This document shows, piece by piece, positions 51,278-60,621 of a stretch of 64,000 nt of DNA. The DNA is from Streptomyces sp. B1I3. Lineage in GTDB: Bacteria; Actinomycetota; Actinomycetes; Streptomycetales; Streptomycetaceae. Location of the stretch: NCBI RefSeq assembly GCF_030816615.1, contig NZ_JAUSYD010000001.1:5850501-5914500 (forward strand), read 5' to 3'. The translations under genes were made by a program, and so were the position numbers. The first letter of the stretch is position 1, and every line of letters begins with the position of its first letter. The notes below the pieces were generated by a model that was not told the origin of the DNA, did no database searches, and worked only from the letters and a program-made list of their open reading frames with translations.

Positions 51278-52243
51278 TTGAGCCAGACCCGACACGTCCC
51301 GGTGATGCTCCAGCGATGCCTGGACCTGTTGGCCCCGGCTCTGGAGGCATCAGGACCGCAGCCGCCCGTGGTCGTGGACTGCACCCTCGGACTCGGTGGC
51401 CACAGCGAGGCGCTCCTCGCCGCCTTCCCCACGGCGCGGCTGGTCGCGCTGGACCGTGACAAGGAGGCGCTGCGGCTCTCGGGTGAGCGCCTCGCGCCGT
51501 ACGGGGACCGGGCCACCCTGGTGCACGCCGTCTACGACGAGCTGCCCGAGGTGCTGGACCGGCTCGGGATCCCCAAGGTGCAAGGGGTCCTGTTCGACCT
51601 CGGCGTCTCCTCCATGCAGCTGGACGAGGCGGACCGCGGCTTCGCCTACGCCCAGGACGCCCCGCTCGACATGCGCATGGACCAGACGACCGGCATCGGC
51701 GCCGCCGAGGTGCTCAACACCTACCCACCGGGCGAGCTCGTGCGGATCCTGCGTGCGTACGGCGAGGAGAAGCAGGCCAAGCGGATCGTCTCCGCGGTCG
51801 TGCGTGAACGCGAGAAAGAGCCCTTCAGCAACAGCGCCCGGCTCGTCGAGCTGATCCGGGACTCCCTGCCACAGGCCGCCAAGCGCACCGGTGGCAATCC
51901 GGCCAAGCGCACCTTCCAGGCCTTGCGCATCGAGGTCAACGGTGAACTCACCGTCCTGGAGCGGGCCGTTCCGGCCGCGGTGCAGAGCCTGGCCGTCGGC
52001 GGCCGGATCGCCGTCCTCTCGTACCACTCGCTCGAGGACCGGCTGGTCAAGCAGGTCTTCGCGGCCGGGGCGGCCAACACGGCACCGCCCGGACTGCCCG
52101 TCGTCCCCGAGCGCTACCAGCCCCGGCTGAAACTGCTGACCCGCGGCGCGGAACTGCCCACCGAGGAGGAGGTCGCCGAGAACCGGCGGGCCGCCCCCGC
52201 CCGGTTGCGCGGCGCCCAGCGGATTCGCGAGGAGGAGCGGTGA
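51278..52243 (+). CDS. rsmH: 16S rRNA (cytosine-1402-N4)-methyltransferase
   Basis: A 321-residue RsmH (MraW) enzyme that methylates C1402 in the ribosomal P site with SAM. HVPVMLQRCLDLLAPAL begins the protein, and the SAM motif is VVDCTLGLGGHSEALLAAFP. Other conserved segments are LVALDRDKEALRLS, GVLFDLGVSSMQLDEADRGFAYAQDAPLDMRMDQ, RRIV-type KRIVSAVVREREK, FQALRIEVNGEL and AVLSYHSLEDRLVK. It starts at TTG with GAGAGGG upstream. First gene of the dcw cluster. Its stop overlaps a GTG that opens an 18-codon mini-ORF. Confidence 0.96.
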   Translation: MSQTRHVPVMLQRCLDLLAPALEASGPQPPVVVDCTLGLGGHSEALLAAFPTARLVALDRDKEALRLSGERLAPYGDRATLVHAVYDELPEVLDRLGIPKVQGVLFDLGVSSMQLDEADRGFAYAQDAPLDMRMDQTTGIGAAEVLNTYPPGELVRILRAYGEEKQAKRIVSAVVREREKEPFSNSARLVELIRDSLPQAAKRTGGNPAKRTFQALRIEVNGELTVLERAVPAAVQSLAVGGRIAVLSYHSLEDRLVKQVFAAGAANTAPPGLPVVPERYQPRLKLLTRGAELPTEEEVAENRRAAPARLRGAQRIREEER

Positions 52244-52296
52244 GCGCGCCCCGCCGGGCCGTCCGTACTCCGGCGAAGGCGGGGGCGCGGAGGTGA
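52240..52296 (+). CDS. 18-codon mini-ORF bridging rsmH and ftsL
   Basis: GTG overlaps the rsmH stop (GTGA), and the ORF's own TGA overlaps the ftsL GTG (GTGA again). The product would be VSAPRRAVRTPAKAGARR, strongly basic. It may only serve to carry ribosomes across the 49-base gap (translational coupling), or its two overlaps may be coincidence. No homologue is known to me. Confidence 0.4.
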   Translation: MSAPRRAVRTPAKAGARR

Positions 52297-52838
52297 CCGG
52301 AGCGGCCGAGCAGATGAAGGGGCGGGCCGGCCGGCTCGCCCGGCTGATGCCGTCGGGGCCGAGCACCGCGGCGCGTACCCCCTTCGTCCTGCTGGTCGTG
52401 CTGCTCCTCGCGGGTGGCCTGATCTCGCTCCTGCTGCTGAACTCCGCCCTGAACGAGGGATCGTTCAGGCTGAGCCGGATGAAGAAGCAGACCACCGAAC
52501 TCACCGACGAGCAGCAGGCCCTGCAGCGCGACGTGGACAGCTACTCCCAGCCGGACGCCCTGGAGCGGCGTGCCCGCGAGCTCGGCATGGTCCCGGGTGG
52601 CAGTCCCGCCTTCCTGGATCCGGACGGCACCGTCAGGGGAGTGCCCGAGCGGGCCACCGCCGCACCGTCCCCCGTGGCCACGCCCTCACCGGCGGCGGGT
52701 CCGGCGGGCGGCCCGGCCGAGCCTTCCGGGGCCGCTTCATCCGGCGCCCCCGAGTCCCCCGCGCCTTCTCCGGCCGATTCCGCACCCGGGCCGGCCACGA
52801 CCTCCCCCACTGTGCCCCCGACGAGCTCCGGCAGGTGA
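52293..52838 (+). CDS. ftsL: Cell division protein FtsL
   Basis: A 181-residue bitopic protein. The cytoplasmic N terminus is about 30 residues, the transmembrane helix is TPFVLLVVLLLAGGLISLLLLNSAL, and the extracytoplasmic leucine-zipper-like coiled coil is FRLSRMKKQTTELTDEQQALQRDVDSYSQPDALERRARELGMVPGG. A Pro/Ala/Ser-rich disordered tail of about 60 residues completes it. FtsL works with DivIC/FtsB and FtsQ in the divisome to activate FtsW-FtsI. GTG start with GCGGAGG overlapping closely. Four bases separate its stop from the ftsI start. Confidence 0.93.
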   Translation: MTGAAEQMKGRAGRLARLMPSGPSTAARTPFVLLVVLLLAGGLISLLLLNSALNEGSFRLSRMKKQTTELTDEQQALQRDVDSYSQPDALERRARELGMVPGGSPAFLDPDGTVRGVPERATAAPSPVATPSPAAGPAGGPAEPSGAASSGAPESPAPSPADSAPGPATTSPTVPPTSSGR

Positions 52839-52842
52839 CGAA

Positions 52843-54849
52843 GTGCCGTCCAAGGAACCGCCGCGCCGCCGCGTGCCCGGCCCCGCGCACCCCCGCAACG
52901 CGGCAGGCGGACCCGGACGTCCCCGGACCGCCTCCCGCCCCGAGGCGCGGCGGCCGTCCCGCCCGGCGACGAGGCGGCCTCGGGCCGGGGCGGCGCGCGG
53001 CGGGCCCCGGCGGGCTCTCCGGCTGGGCAACCCGCGTCCGAGGCTGCGCCTGATCAGCCTGTGTCTGACCCTCGTCATGCTGGCGTTCGTCGTCCGGCTC
53101 CTCCAGGTCCAGGCCGTCGACGCCAGCGCGTACGCGGCCAAGGCCGACAAGAACCGCTACCTCGAGTACACGATCGCCGCCGAGCGCGGTGAGATCACCG
53201 ACCGGAGCGGCATCGCCCTGGCCACCAGCGTCGACGCCCACGACATCACGGCCGACCCGAAGCTGTTCACGCCCGAGGAGAGCAAGGCGCCGGACGCCCC
53301 GCGGCAGGCGGCGGCCCTCCTGGCGCCGATCCTCAAAAGGGACGCGGGGGAGCTGGAGAAGAAGCTCTCGACGCCCGGGAGCCGGTACACGGTGCTGGCC
53401 AGGCGGCAGACCCCGCAGGTCTGGAAGCAGATCAAGGACCTCAAGTCCGTCTTCGCGGAGAAGGCGGAGGAGGACCAGGCCGACGGCGGCCCGGGAGCCA
53501 ATGTGCTGGCCGGGGTCCTGCAGGAGCCCACCACCAAGCGCGTCTACCCGAACGGCGACCTCGCCGCCGGAATACTGGGATTCGTCAACGCCGACGGCAA
53601 GGGCGGCGGTGGTCTGGAGGCCCAGCTGAACGACCGGCTCGAGGGCGAGGACGGCAAGATCCGGTACGCCCAGGCCGGCGGCCGCCCCGTGCCGACCGCC
53701 GGCTCCAAGGAGGTCCCGGCCGTCGCCGGCACCGACGTCGAGCTGACCATCGACCGTGACATCCAGTGGGCGGCCCAGCGGGCCATCGCCGACCAGGTGA
53801 AGACGTCCGCGGCGGACCGCGGTTACGTGATCGTCCAGAACGCCAGGACCGGCGAGGTGCTGGCCATGGCCAACGCCCCCGGCTACGACCCGAACGACCT
53901 CTCGCAGGTGGACGGGGCGGCCCTCGGCAACGCGGCGCTCCAGGACGTGTACGAACCGGGCTCCACCAGCAAGGTCATGTCGATGGCGGCCGTGCTGGAG
54001 GAGGGGGTCGCGACGCCCGGGACACATGTGACCGTCCCCAACCGGCTGCACCGCGGCGACCGCCTGTTCAGGGACGACATCGACCACCCCACCTGGTACC
54101 TCACGCTCAACGGCGTACTCGCCAAGTCCAGCAACATCGGCACCATCCTCGCCACCGGGCAGCTCGGCAAGAACCAGGCGGAGGCCAACAAGGTCCTCCA
54201 CTCCTACCTGCGCAAGTTCGGCATCGGCAGCGCCACGGGGCTCGGCTCCCCGGGGGAGTCGCCCGGCATCCTCGCCGCGCCGCAGGACTGGTCGACCTCC
54301 CAGCAGTACACGATCCCGTTCGGCCAGGGGCTCTCGCTCAACGCCATGCAGGCCGCGTCGGTGTACCAGACCATCGCCAACGGCGGCGTCCGGATCGAGC
54401 CGACCCTCGTGCGCGGCACCAAGGACGGGGAGGGCCGCTACACGGCGGCCGAAACCCCCCAGAAGACCCGGGTGGTCAGCGAGAAGACAGCCAAGACCCT
54501 GGCGAAGATGCTGGAGTCGGTGGTGGACGACCAGGAGGGCACCGGGGCCAAGGCGCACATCGACGGCTACCGGGTCGCCGGCAAGACCGGGACCGCCAAC
54601 CGCGTCGACCCCGTACGCGGTGTCTACAAGGGCTACACCGCCTCCTTCGCCGGCTTCGCGCCCGCGGACGACCCGCAGATCACCGTCTACTGCGCGATCC
54701 AGAATCCCACCAGGGGCAGCTACTTCGGCGGCCAGATCTGCGGGCCGATCTACAAGCAGGTCATGGAGTTCGCCCTGAAGACCCTCCAGACCGCCCCGTC
54801 CGGCACCGCTCCCGCGCGGCTGCCGGTGTCCTTCAAGCCCGGCGAGTGA
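52843..54849 (+). CDS. ftsI: Septal peptidoglycan transpeptidase FtsI (PBP3)
   Basis: A 668-residue class B penicillin-binding protein. The cytoplasmic N terminus of about 65 residues is very Arg/Pro-rich. One transmembrane helix (LRLISLCLTLVMLAFVVRLLQVQAV) precedes the pedestal domain with RGEITDRSGIALATS. The transpeptidase domain has the active Ser374 in STSK, SSN (429-431) and the KTG triad at 581-583. It crosslinks septal peptidoglycan together with FtsW. GTG start with AGGTGA upstream. The long basic N terminus is typical of Streptomyces. Confidence 0.96.
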   Translation: MPSKEPPRRRVPGPAHPRNAAGGPGRPRTASRPEARRPSRPATRRPRAGAARGGPRRALRLGNPRPRLRLISLCLTLVMLAFVVRLLQVQAVDASAYAAKADKNRYLEYTIAAERGEITDRSGIALATSVDAHDITADPKLFTPEESKAPDAPRQAAALLAPILKRDAGELEKKLSTPGSRYTVLARRQTPQVWKQIKDLKSVFAEKAEEDQADGGPGANVLAGVLQEPTTKRVYPNGDLAAGILGFVNADGKGGGGLEAQLNDRLEGEDGKIRYAQAGGRPVPTAGSKEVPAVAGTDVELTIDRDIQWAAQRAIADQVKTSAADRGYVIVQNARTGEVLAMANAPGYDPNDLSQVDGAALGNAALQDVYEPGSTSKVMSMAAVLEEGVATPGTHVTVPNRLHRGDRLFRDDIDHPTWYLTLNGVLAKSSNIGTILATGQLGKNQAEANKVLHSYLRKFGIGSATGLGSPGESPGILAAPQDWSTSQQYTIPFGQGLSLNAMQAASVYQTIANGGVRIEPTLVRGTKDGEGRYTAAETPQKTRVVSEKTAKTLAKMLESVVDDQEGTGAKAHIDGYRVAGKTGTANRVDPVRGVYKGYTASFAGFAPADDPQITVYCAIQNPTRGSYFGGQICGPIYKQVMEFALKTLQTAPSGTAPARLPVSFKPGE

Positions 54850-54915
54850 CTCGGAAGATCCTCAGTGACGACCATCACCCCCGATCCCGGGAACCGGAAT
54901 GGGAAGTACCGCAAC

Positions 54916-54944
54916 CCCGGCCCCTCGCTTCGCGAGAGGCCGGG
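54916..54944 (+). promoter_or_regulatory. Hairpin in the ftsI-murE gap, followed by a possible promoter
   Basis: A 13-bp stem with one mismatch and a TTC loop lies in the 162-base gap between ftsI and murE. It could attenuate transcription or mark an mRNA end. A TACGCT hexamer 10 bases further on could be the -10 of a murE promoter. Confidence 0.45.
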
Positions 54945-55011
54945 TCCGCCCGGTACGCTCACCGCCGTGCCCCACGCTGATCAGTTCCAAACCACTCAGA
55001 AGGACGCGCCT

Positions 55012-56595
55012 GTGACCTACCCGGGAGCGCCCCGACCGGACCGGCTCCGGCCGACTTCCCTCGGAGAGCTGGCAGCCCGGCTGGGCGCCGGACCGCAGGC
55101 CTCCGGCGAGGTCACCGGGATCACCCACGACTCCCGGGCCGTGCGCCCGGGGGACGTGTACGCGGCCCTGCCCGGTGCCCGGCTGCACGGTGCGGACTTC
55201 GCCGCCCAGGCCGCAGGCCTCGGCGCGGCGGCGATCCTCACCGACCCGGCGGGCGCCGAACGCGCCGCCGCCACCGGTCTCCCGGTCCTGGTCGCCGACA
55301 ACCCGCGAGGCCGGATGGGGGACATCGCCGCCGAGATCTACGGACGCCCGGGAGCGGACCTCCTGCAGATCGGCATCACCGGAACGTCCGGCAAGACCAC
55401 CACGGCCTACCTCGTCGAGGGCGGCCTGCGCGGTGCCGGACGGAGCACCGGACTGATCGGCACCGTCGAGATGCGGATCGGCGACGAGCGCATCAAGTCG
55501 GAGCGCACCACACCGGAAGCGACCGACCTCCAGGCCCTGTTCGCCGTCATGCGCGAACGCGGCGTCGAGGCGGTCGCCATGGAGGTCTCCAGCCACGCAC
55601 TCGTGCTGGGCCGGGTCGACGGCTGCGTCTTCGACGTGGCGGTCTTCAACAACCTCAGCCCGGAGCACATGGAGTTCCACTCCGGGATGGAGGACTATTT
55701 CCAGGCCAAGGCGCAGCTGTTCACCCCGCGGCGGAGCAGGCTCGGCGTGGTCAACTTCGACGACGAGTACGGCCGCAGGCTGGTCACGGAGGCGTCCGTC
55801 CCGGTCGTCACCTTCTCCGCCGAAGGCCACCCGGACGCCGACTGGCGGGCCGAGGACGTCGAAGTGGGCCCGCAGGACAGCACCTTCACCGTGGTCGGCC
55901 CCGCGGGCGAGCGGATCGCCGCCAGGGCGCCGCTGCCCGGCCCCTTCAACGTCGCCAACACCCTCGCCGCGATCGTCACGCTGGCCGCCGCGGGCGTCGC
56001 CCCGCAGATCGCCGCCGACGGCGTCGCCGCCGTCCCGGGGGTGCCCGGCCGGCTGGAACGCGTCGACGCCGGACAGCCGTACCTCGCCGTCGTCGACTAC
56101 GCGCACAAGACCGACGCCGTCGAATCCGTCCTGCGCTCCCTGCGGAAGGTCACCGAGGGCAGGGTGCACATCGTGCTCGGCTGCGGTGGCGACCGCGACA
56201 CGACGAAGCGCGGCCCGATGGGCGCCGCCGCAGCCCGCCTCGCGGACACCGCGGTACTGACCTCGGACAACCCCCGCTCGGAGGACCCCCTGGCGATCCT
56301 CTCCGCCATGCTGTCGGGCGCCGCCGAAGTGCCCGTCCACGAGCGCGGAGACGTGCTCGTCGACGCGGACCGGGCGGCGGCCATCGCCGCGGCGGTCGCC
56401 CGCGCCGAGCCCGGCGACACCGTGCTGGTGGCCGGGAAGGGCCATGAGCAGGGCCAGGACATCCACGGAGTGGTACGCCCCTTCGACGACCGCAAGGTCC
56501 TGCGCGAGGCCATCGAGCGTGCCTCGGGGCGCACGAACGCCGTGCACGCCCCCGCCGACCGCGCACTCACCCACGAGAACAACAGTCAGGGATGA
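55012..56595 (+). CDS. murE: UDP-MurNAc-L-Ala-D-Glu:diaminopimelate ligase
   Basis: A 527-residue Mur ligase adding diaminopimelate to the UDP-MurNAc dipeptide. The N-terminal domain has GITHDSRAVRPGDVYAALPGA. The ATP site is GITGTSGKTTTAY, followed by SSHALVLGRVDG, FNNLSPEHMEFH and YAHKTDAVE. The DNPR motif in TSDNPRSEDP specifies DAP as the amino acid, as expected for LL-DAP-containing Streptomyces. The GTG chosen has AAGGA upstream and gives the start VTYPGAPRP. The frame is also open from GTGs at 54865 and 54967, so a longer or leaderless form is possible. Confidence 0.95.
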   Translation: MTYPGAPRPDRLRPTSLGELAARLGAGPQASGEVTGITHDSRAVRPGDVYAALPGARLHGADFAAQAAGLGAAAILTDPAGAERAAATGLPVLVADNPRGRMGDIAAEIYGRPGADLLQIGITGTSGKTTTAYLVEGGLRGAGRSTGLIGTVEMRIGDERIKSERTTPEATDLQALFAVMRERGVEAVAMEVSSHALVLGRVDGCVFDVAVFNNLSPEHMEFHSGMEDYFQAKAQLFTPRRSRLGVVNFDDEYGRRLVTEASVPVVTFSAEGHPDADWRAEDVEVGPQDSTFTVVGPAGERIAARAPLPGPFNVANTLAAIVTLAAAGVAPQIAADGVAAVPGVPGRLERVDAGQPYLAVVDYAHKTDAVESVLRSLRKVTEGRVHIVLGCGGDRDTTKRGPMGAAAARLADTAVLTSDNPRSEDPLAILSAMLSGAAEVPVHERGDVLVDADRAAAIAAAVARAEPGDTVLVAGKGHEQGQDIHGVVRPFDDRKVLREAIERASGRTNAVHAPADRALTHENNSQG

Positions 56596-56599
56596 CCAA

Positions 56600-58021
56600 G
56601 TGATCGCCCTTTCCCTCGCCGAGATCGCCGAAATCGTCGGCGGGCAGCCGCACGACACTCCGGACCTGTCCGCCCTCGTCACCGGGCCCGTCGTCATCGA
56701 CTCCCGGGAGGTGCGCCAGGGCGCCCTGTTCGCCGCGTTCGCGGGCGAGCGGGTCGACGGCCACGACTACGCCCGTCGCGCCGTCGAGGAGGGCGCGGTA
56801 GCAGTGCTCGCCGCCCGCCCCGTCGGTGTGCCGGCGATCGTCGTCGACGACGTCGTGGCGGCGCTCGGCACCCTCGCCCGAACCGTCGTCGAGCGCCTCG
56901 GCACGACCGTCGTCGCGCTCACCGGTTCGGCGGGCAAGACCTCCACCAAGGACCTGATCGCCCAGCTGCTGGAGCGCAAGGCCCCCACGGTGTGGACCCC
57001 GGGGTCCTTCAACAACGAGATCGGTCTGCCACTCACCGCGCTGAGTGCCACGGCGGAGACCCGTCACCTCGTGCTCGAGATGGGCGCGCGGGGCATCGGC
57101 CACATCCACTACCTCGCCGAGCTCACCCCGCCGCGGATCGGACTGGTCCTCAACGTGGGCAGCGCCCACATCGGCGAGTTCGGCAGCCGGGAGGCGATCG
57201 CGCAGGCCAAGGGCGAGCTCGTGGAGGTTCTTCCCGAGGACGGTGTCGCCGTGCTCAACGCCGACGACCCGCTCGTGCGGGCGATGGCGTCCCGCACAAA
57301 AGCCCGGGTGCTCCTCTTCGGGGAGGCCCCGGATGCGGACGTACGGGGAGAGAACGTCCGGCTCACGGACGACGGCCGCCCCGCTTTCGCGCTCCGCACA
57401 CCCACCGGGTGCAGCGACGTGACCTTGCGCCTGTACGGTGAGCACCACGTGTCGAACGCGCTCGCCGCGGCCGCCGTCGCCCATGAGTTGGGCATGTCCG
57501 TGACCGAGATCGCCGATGCGCTCTCCGGGGCGGGCTCCCTCTCCCGCTGGCGCATGGAGGTCACCGAGCGTCCGGACGGTGTGACGGTCGTCAATGACGC
57601 CTACAACGCGAACCCCGAATCCATGCGAGCCGCGCTGCGTGCGCTGGCCGCCATGGGCAAGGCCTCACGGGCAGGGGGGGGACGCACGTGGGCGGTGCTC
57701 GGTCAGATGGCCGAGCTCGGCGACGCGTCGCTCGCCGAGCACGACGCGGTCGGACGGCTCGCCGTCCGGCTCAACGTCAGCAAGCTCGTCGCTGTCGGAG
57801 GAAGAGAAGCCTCCTGGCTGCAACTGGGCGCATATAACGAGGGTTCGTGGGGTGAGGAGTCGGTGCACGTGTCCGACGCACAGGCGGCCGTCGACCTGTT
57901 GCGCAGTGAACTGCGCCCGGGAGACGTCGTGCTGGTGAAGGCGTCCCGGTCGGTCGGCCTGGAGAAGGTCGCCCTGGCACTGCTGGATAACGCGACCGAG
58001 GGCGAGGTCGCCGTCCGATGA
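56600..58021 (+). CDS. murF: UDP-MurNAc-tripeptide:D-Ala-D-Ala ligase
   Basis: A 473-residue Mur ligase that completes the pentapeptide precursor. Visible are VVIDSREVRQGALFAAFAGERVDGHDY, the ATP loop ALTGSAGKTSTKDLI, TPGSFNNEIGLPLTAL, EMGARGIGHIHYLAEL, NVGSAHIGEFGS, the Mur C-terminal YGEHHVSNALAAAAVA and VVNDAYNANPESMRAAL, and VLGQMAELG. GTG start four bases after the murE stop; Shine-Dalgarno AGGGA. Its stop overlaps the mraY start (ATGA). Confidence 0.96.
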   Translation: MIALSLAEIAEIVGGQPHDTPDLSALVTGPVVIDSREVRQGALFAAFAGERVDGHDYARRAVEEGAVAVLAARPVGVPAIVVDDVVAALGTLARTVVERLGTTVVALTGSAGKTSTKDLIAQLLERKAPTVWTPGSFNNEIGLPLTALSATAETRHLVLEMGARGIGHIHYLAELTPPRIGLVLNVGSAHIGEFGSREAIAQAKGELVEVLPEDGVAVLNADDPLVRAMASRTKARVLLFGEAPDADVRGENVRLTDDGRPAFALRTPTGCSDVTLRLYGEHHVSNALAAAAVAHELGMSVTEIADALSGAGSLSRWRMEVTERPDGVTVVNDAYNANPESMRAALRALAAMGKASRAGGGRTWAVLGQMAELGDASLAEHDAVGRLAVRLNVSKLVAVGGREASWLQLGAYNEGSWGEESVHVSDAQAAVDLLRSELRPGDVVLVKASRSVGLEKVALALLDNATEGEVAVR

Positions 58022-59088
58022 GGCAGATCCTCTTCGCGGGAGCCATAGGGCTCTTCCTGACCCTGGTCGGGACTCCGCTGCTGATCAAACTTCTGGCCCG
58101 CAAGGGCTACGGGCAGTTCATCCGGGACGACGGCCCGCGTACCCACGGCAGTAAGCAGGGCACGCCCACCATGGGTGGTATCGCCTTCATCCTGGCCACG
58201 ATCATCGCGTACGTCCTGGCGAAGGTGATCACCGGCGAGGAGATGCGCTTCTCCGGTGTCCTCGTCCTGTTCCTCATGGCGGGAATGGGCCTCGTCGGCT
58301 TCCTCGACGACTACATCAAGATCGTCAAGCAGCGGTCGCTGGGCCTGAGGGCGAAGGCCAAGATGGCCGGCCAGCTGATCGTCGGCATCGCGTTCGCGGT
58401 GCTCTCACTGCAGTTCGCGGACGCCCGGGGCAACACACCGGCCTCCACCCGGCTGTCCTTCGTCGAGGACTTCGGCTGGTCGATCGGCCCGGTGCTGTTC
58501 TGCGTCTGGGCCCTGTTCATGATTCTCGCCATGTCCAACGGCGTGAACCTGACGGACGGTCTGGACGGCCTCGCCACCGGTGCGTCGGTCATGGTCTTCG
58601 GCGCCTACACCTTCATCGGGCTGTGGCAGTTCCAGGAGTCCTGCGCCAACGCGACCACGCTGACCAACCCACAGGCCTGCTTCGAGGTACGTGACCCACT
58701 CGACCTCGCGGTCGTGGCCTCGGCGCTGATGGGCGCCTGCTTCGGCTTCCTCTGGTGGAACACCTCGCCCGCGAAGATCTTCATGGGTGACACCGGCTCC
58801 CTCGCCCTCGGCGGCGCGCTCGCCGGTCTGGCGATCTGCTCCCGCACGGAGTTCCTGCTCGCCCTCCTCGGCGGCCTCTTCGTGATGATCACGATGTCCG
58901 TGGTCATCCAGGTCGGATCGTTCAAGATGACCGGCAAGCGGGTCTTCCGGATGGCGCCGCTCCAGCACCACTTCGAGCTCAAGGGGTGGTCCGAAGTCCT
59001 TGTGGTGGTCCGCTTCTGGATCATCCAGGGCATGTGCGTCATCGTCGGCCTCGGTCTCTTCTACGCGGGATGGGCAGCCAAGAAGTGA
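58018..59088 (+). CDS. mraY: Phospho-MurNAc-pentapeptide transferase
   Basis: A 356-residue polytopic enzyme with about ten helices. It transfers phospho-MurNAc-pentapeptide to undecaprenyl phosphate, giving lipid I. Signatures are GPRTHGSKQGTPTMGGIAF, GFLDDYIKI (the catalytic DDxxK-like pair), MSNGVNLTDGLDGLATG (NLTDG), AKIFMGDTGSLALGGALAG and MAPLQHHFELKGWSE. ATGA overlap with murF. The loop AFVLSLQFADARGNTPASTRLSFVE is a lineage-specific periplasmic insertion. Confidence 0.97.
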   Translation: MRQILFAGAIGLFLTLVGTPLLIKLLARKGYGQFIRDDGPRTHGSKQGTPTMGGIAFILATIIAYVLAKVITGEEMRFSGVLVLFLMAGMGLVGFLDDYIKIVKQRSLGLRAKAKMAGQLIVGIAFAVLSLQFADARGNTPASTRLSFVEDFGWSIGPVLFCVWALFMILAMSNGVNLTDGLDGLATGASVMVFGAYTFIGLWQFQESCANATTLTNPQACFEVRDPLDLAVVASALMGACFGFLWWNTSPAKIFMGDTGSLALGGALAGLAICSRTEFLLALLGGLFVMITMSVVIQVGSFKMTGKRVFRMAPLQHHFELKGWSEVLVVVRFWIIQGMCVIVGLGLFYAGWAAKK

Positions 59089-60503
59089 GCACCATGGACT
59101 GGCAGGGCAAGCACGTCACGGTCGCCGGGCTCGGCGTCAGCGGTATTCCCGCCGCCCGGGCCCTGCACGAGCGCGGGGCCCTCGTCACGGTCGTCGACGA
59201 CGGCGACGACGAGCGCTCCCGCGCCCAGGCCGGCGAACTGGAGGCGCTCGGCATCACCGTGCGCCTCGGCGACGGTGCGACCCTGCCCGAGTCCACCGAG
59301 CTCGTCGTCACGGCCCCCGGCTGGAAGCCGGACAAGCCGCTCTTCCTCGCAGCCGCCGAGGCGGACGTCCCCGTCTGGGGCGACGTCGAACTCGCCTGGC
59401 GGCTGCGAGGCCCCGATGCCGCACCCTGGCTCGCGGTCACCGGCACCAACGGCAAGACCACGACCGTGCGGATGCTCGCCTCGATCCTCGAGGCGGCCGG
59501 TCTGCGCACGGCCGCGGTCGGCAACATCGGGGTCTCCCTGCTGGACGCGGTGCTCGGTGACGAGCCCTACGACGTGCTCGTCGTCGAGCTCTCCAGCTAC
59601 CAGCTGCACTGGGCGCCCTCGCTGCGCGCCCATTCCGCGGCCGTGCTGAACCTCGCCCCGGACCACCTCGACTGGCACGGCTCCATGGCCGGTTACGCCG
59701 CCGACAAGGGCCGGATCTACGAGGGCAACAGCATCGCCTGCGTCTACAACGCCCAGGACGGGGCGACGGAGGACCTCGTGCGCGAGGCCGACGTCGAGGA
59801 GGGCTGCCGGGCGATCGGCTTCACCCTCGGTCCGCCCGGGCCCTCGCAGCTCGGCGTGGTCGACGGCATCCTCGTCGACCGGGCGTTCGTGGCCAACCGC
59901 CAGAAGCAGGCCCAGGAACTCGCCGAGGTCGGCGACGTCAATCCGCCGGCCCCGCACAACATCGCCAACGCCCTGGCCGCCGCGGCGCTCGCCCGCGCCT
60001 TCGGCGTGAAGCCGGCGGCCGTACGCGACGGGCTGCGGGCCTTCCGCCCCGACGCCCACCGCATCGAACACGTCGCCGACGTCGGCGGAGTCACGTACAT
60101 CGACGACTCAAAGGCCACCAACACCCACGCCGCCGAGGCGTCCCTGGCGGCCTACGAGCCGATCGTCTGGATCGCCGGTGGCCTCGCCAAGGGCGCCACC
60201 TTCGACGAGCTCGTGACCGGGGCGGCGAAGCGGCTGCGAGGCGTCGTGCTGATCGGCGCCGACCGGGCGCTGATCCGCGAAGCCCTGGCGCGACACGCCC
60301 CCGAGGTACCGGTGGTCGACCTCGACCGGACCGACACTGGGGCGATGTCCGTGGCGGTCCGGGAAGCGGCAGGGCTCGCCCGGCCGGGCGACACCGTACT
60401 GCTGGCACCGGCCTGCGCCTCGATGGACATGTTCGTCAACTACAACAAGCGGGGCGAGGCGTTCGCGGACGCGGTGCGCCGGCTGGCCGACGCGAGCGCC
60501 TGA
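59085..60503 (+). CDS. murD: UDP-MurNAc-L-alanine:D-glutamate ligase
   Basis: A 472-residue Mur ligase. The N-terminal Rossmann-like domain is VTVAGLGVSGIPAARALHERG, the ATP loop is VTGTNGKTTTVRML, and AVGNIGVSLL, ELSSYQLHW, LNLAPDHLDWHGS, YIDDSKATNTHA, IAGGLAKGATF and LLAPACASMDMF follow. The start is uncertain. A GTG at 59085 overlaps the mraY stop (GTGA, chosen), an ATG lies three codons later at 59094, and an ATG at 59070 (MGSQEV) would overlap mraY by 19 bases. All are within the translationally coupled block. Confidence 0.94.
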   Translation: MSTMDWQGKHVTVAGLGVSGIPAARALHERGALVTVVDDGDDERSRAQAGELEALGITVRLGDGATLPESTELVVTAPGWKPDKPLFLAAAEADVPVWGDVELAWRLRGPDAAPWLAVTGTNGKTTTVRMLASILEAAGLRTAAVGNIGVSLLDAVLGDEPYDVLVVELSSYQLHWAPSLRAHSAAVLNLAPDHLDWHGSMAGYAADKGRIYEGNSIACVYNAQDGATEDLVREADVEEGCRAIGFTLGPPGPSQLGVVDGILVDRAFVANRQKQAQELAEVGDVNPPAPHNIANALAAAALARAFGVKPAAVRDGLRAFRPDAHRIEHVADVGGVTYIDDSKATNTHAAEASLAAYEPIVWIAGGLAKGATFDELVTGAAKRLRGVVLIGADRALIREALARHAPEVPVVDLDRTDTGAMSVAVREAAGLARPGDTVLLAPACASMDMFVNYNKRGEAFADAVRRLADASA

Positions 60504-60621
60504 CGGGCCGGGCGGCGGCGCCGTACTCTCCCGGAGGACCGGGGCACCGGCGCACCGCCGCGAGCCGTTCCGGGACCGCGGGTGACAGCCCCGGGCACGA
60601 GCAGTGGAGGGGACAGCGACA

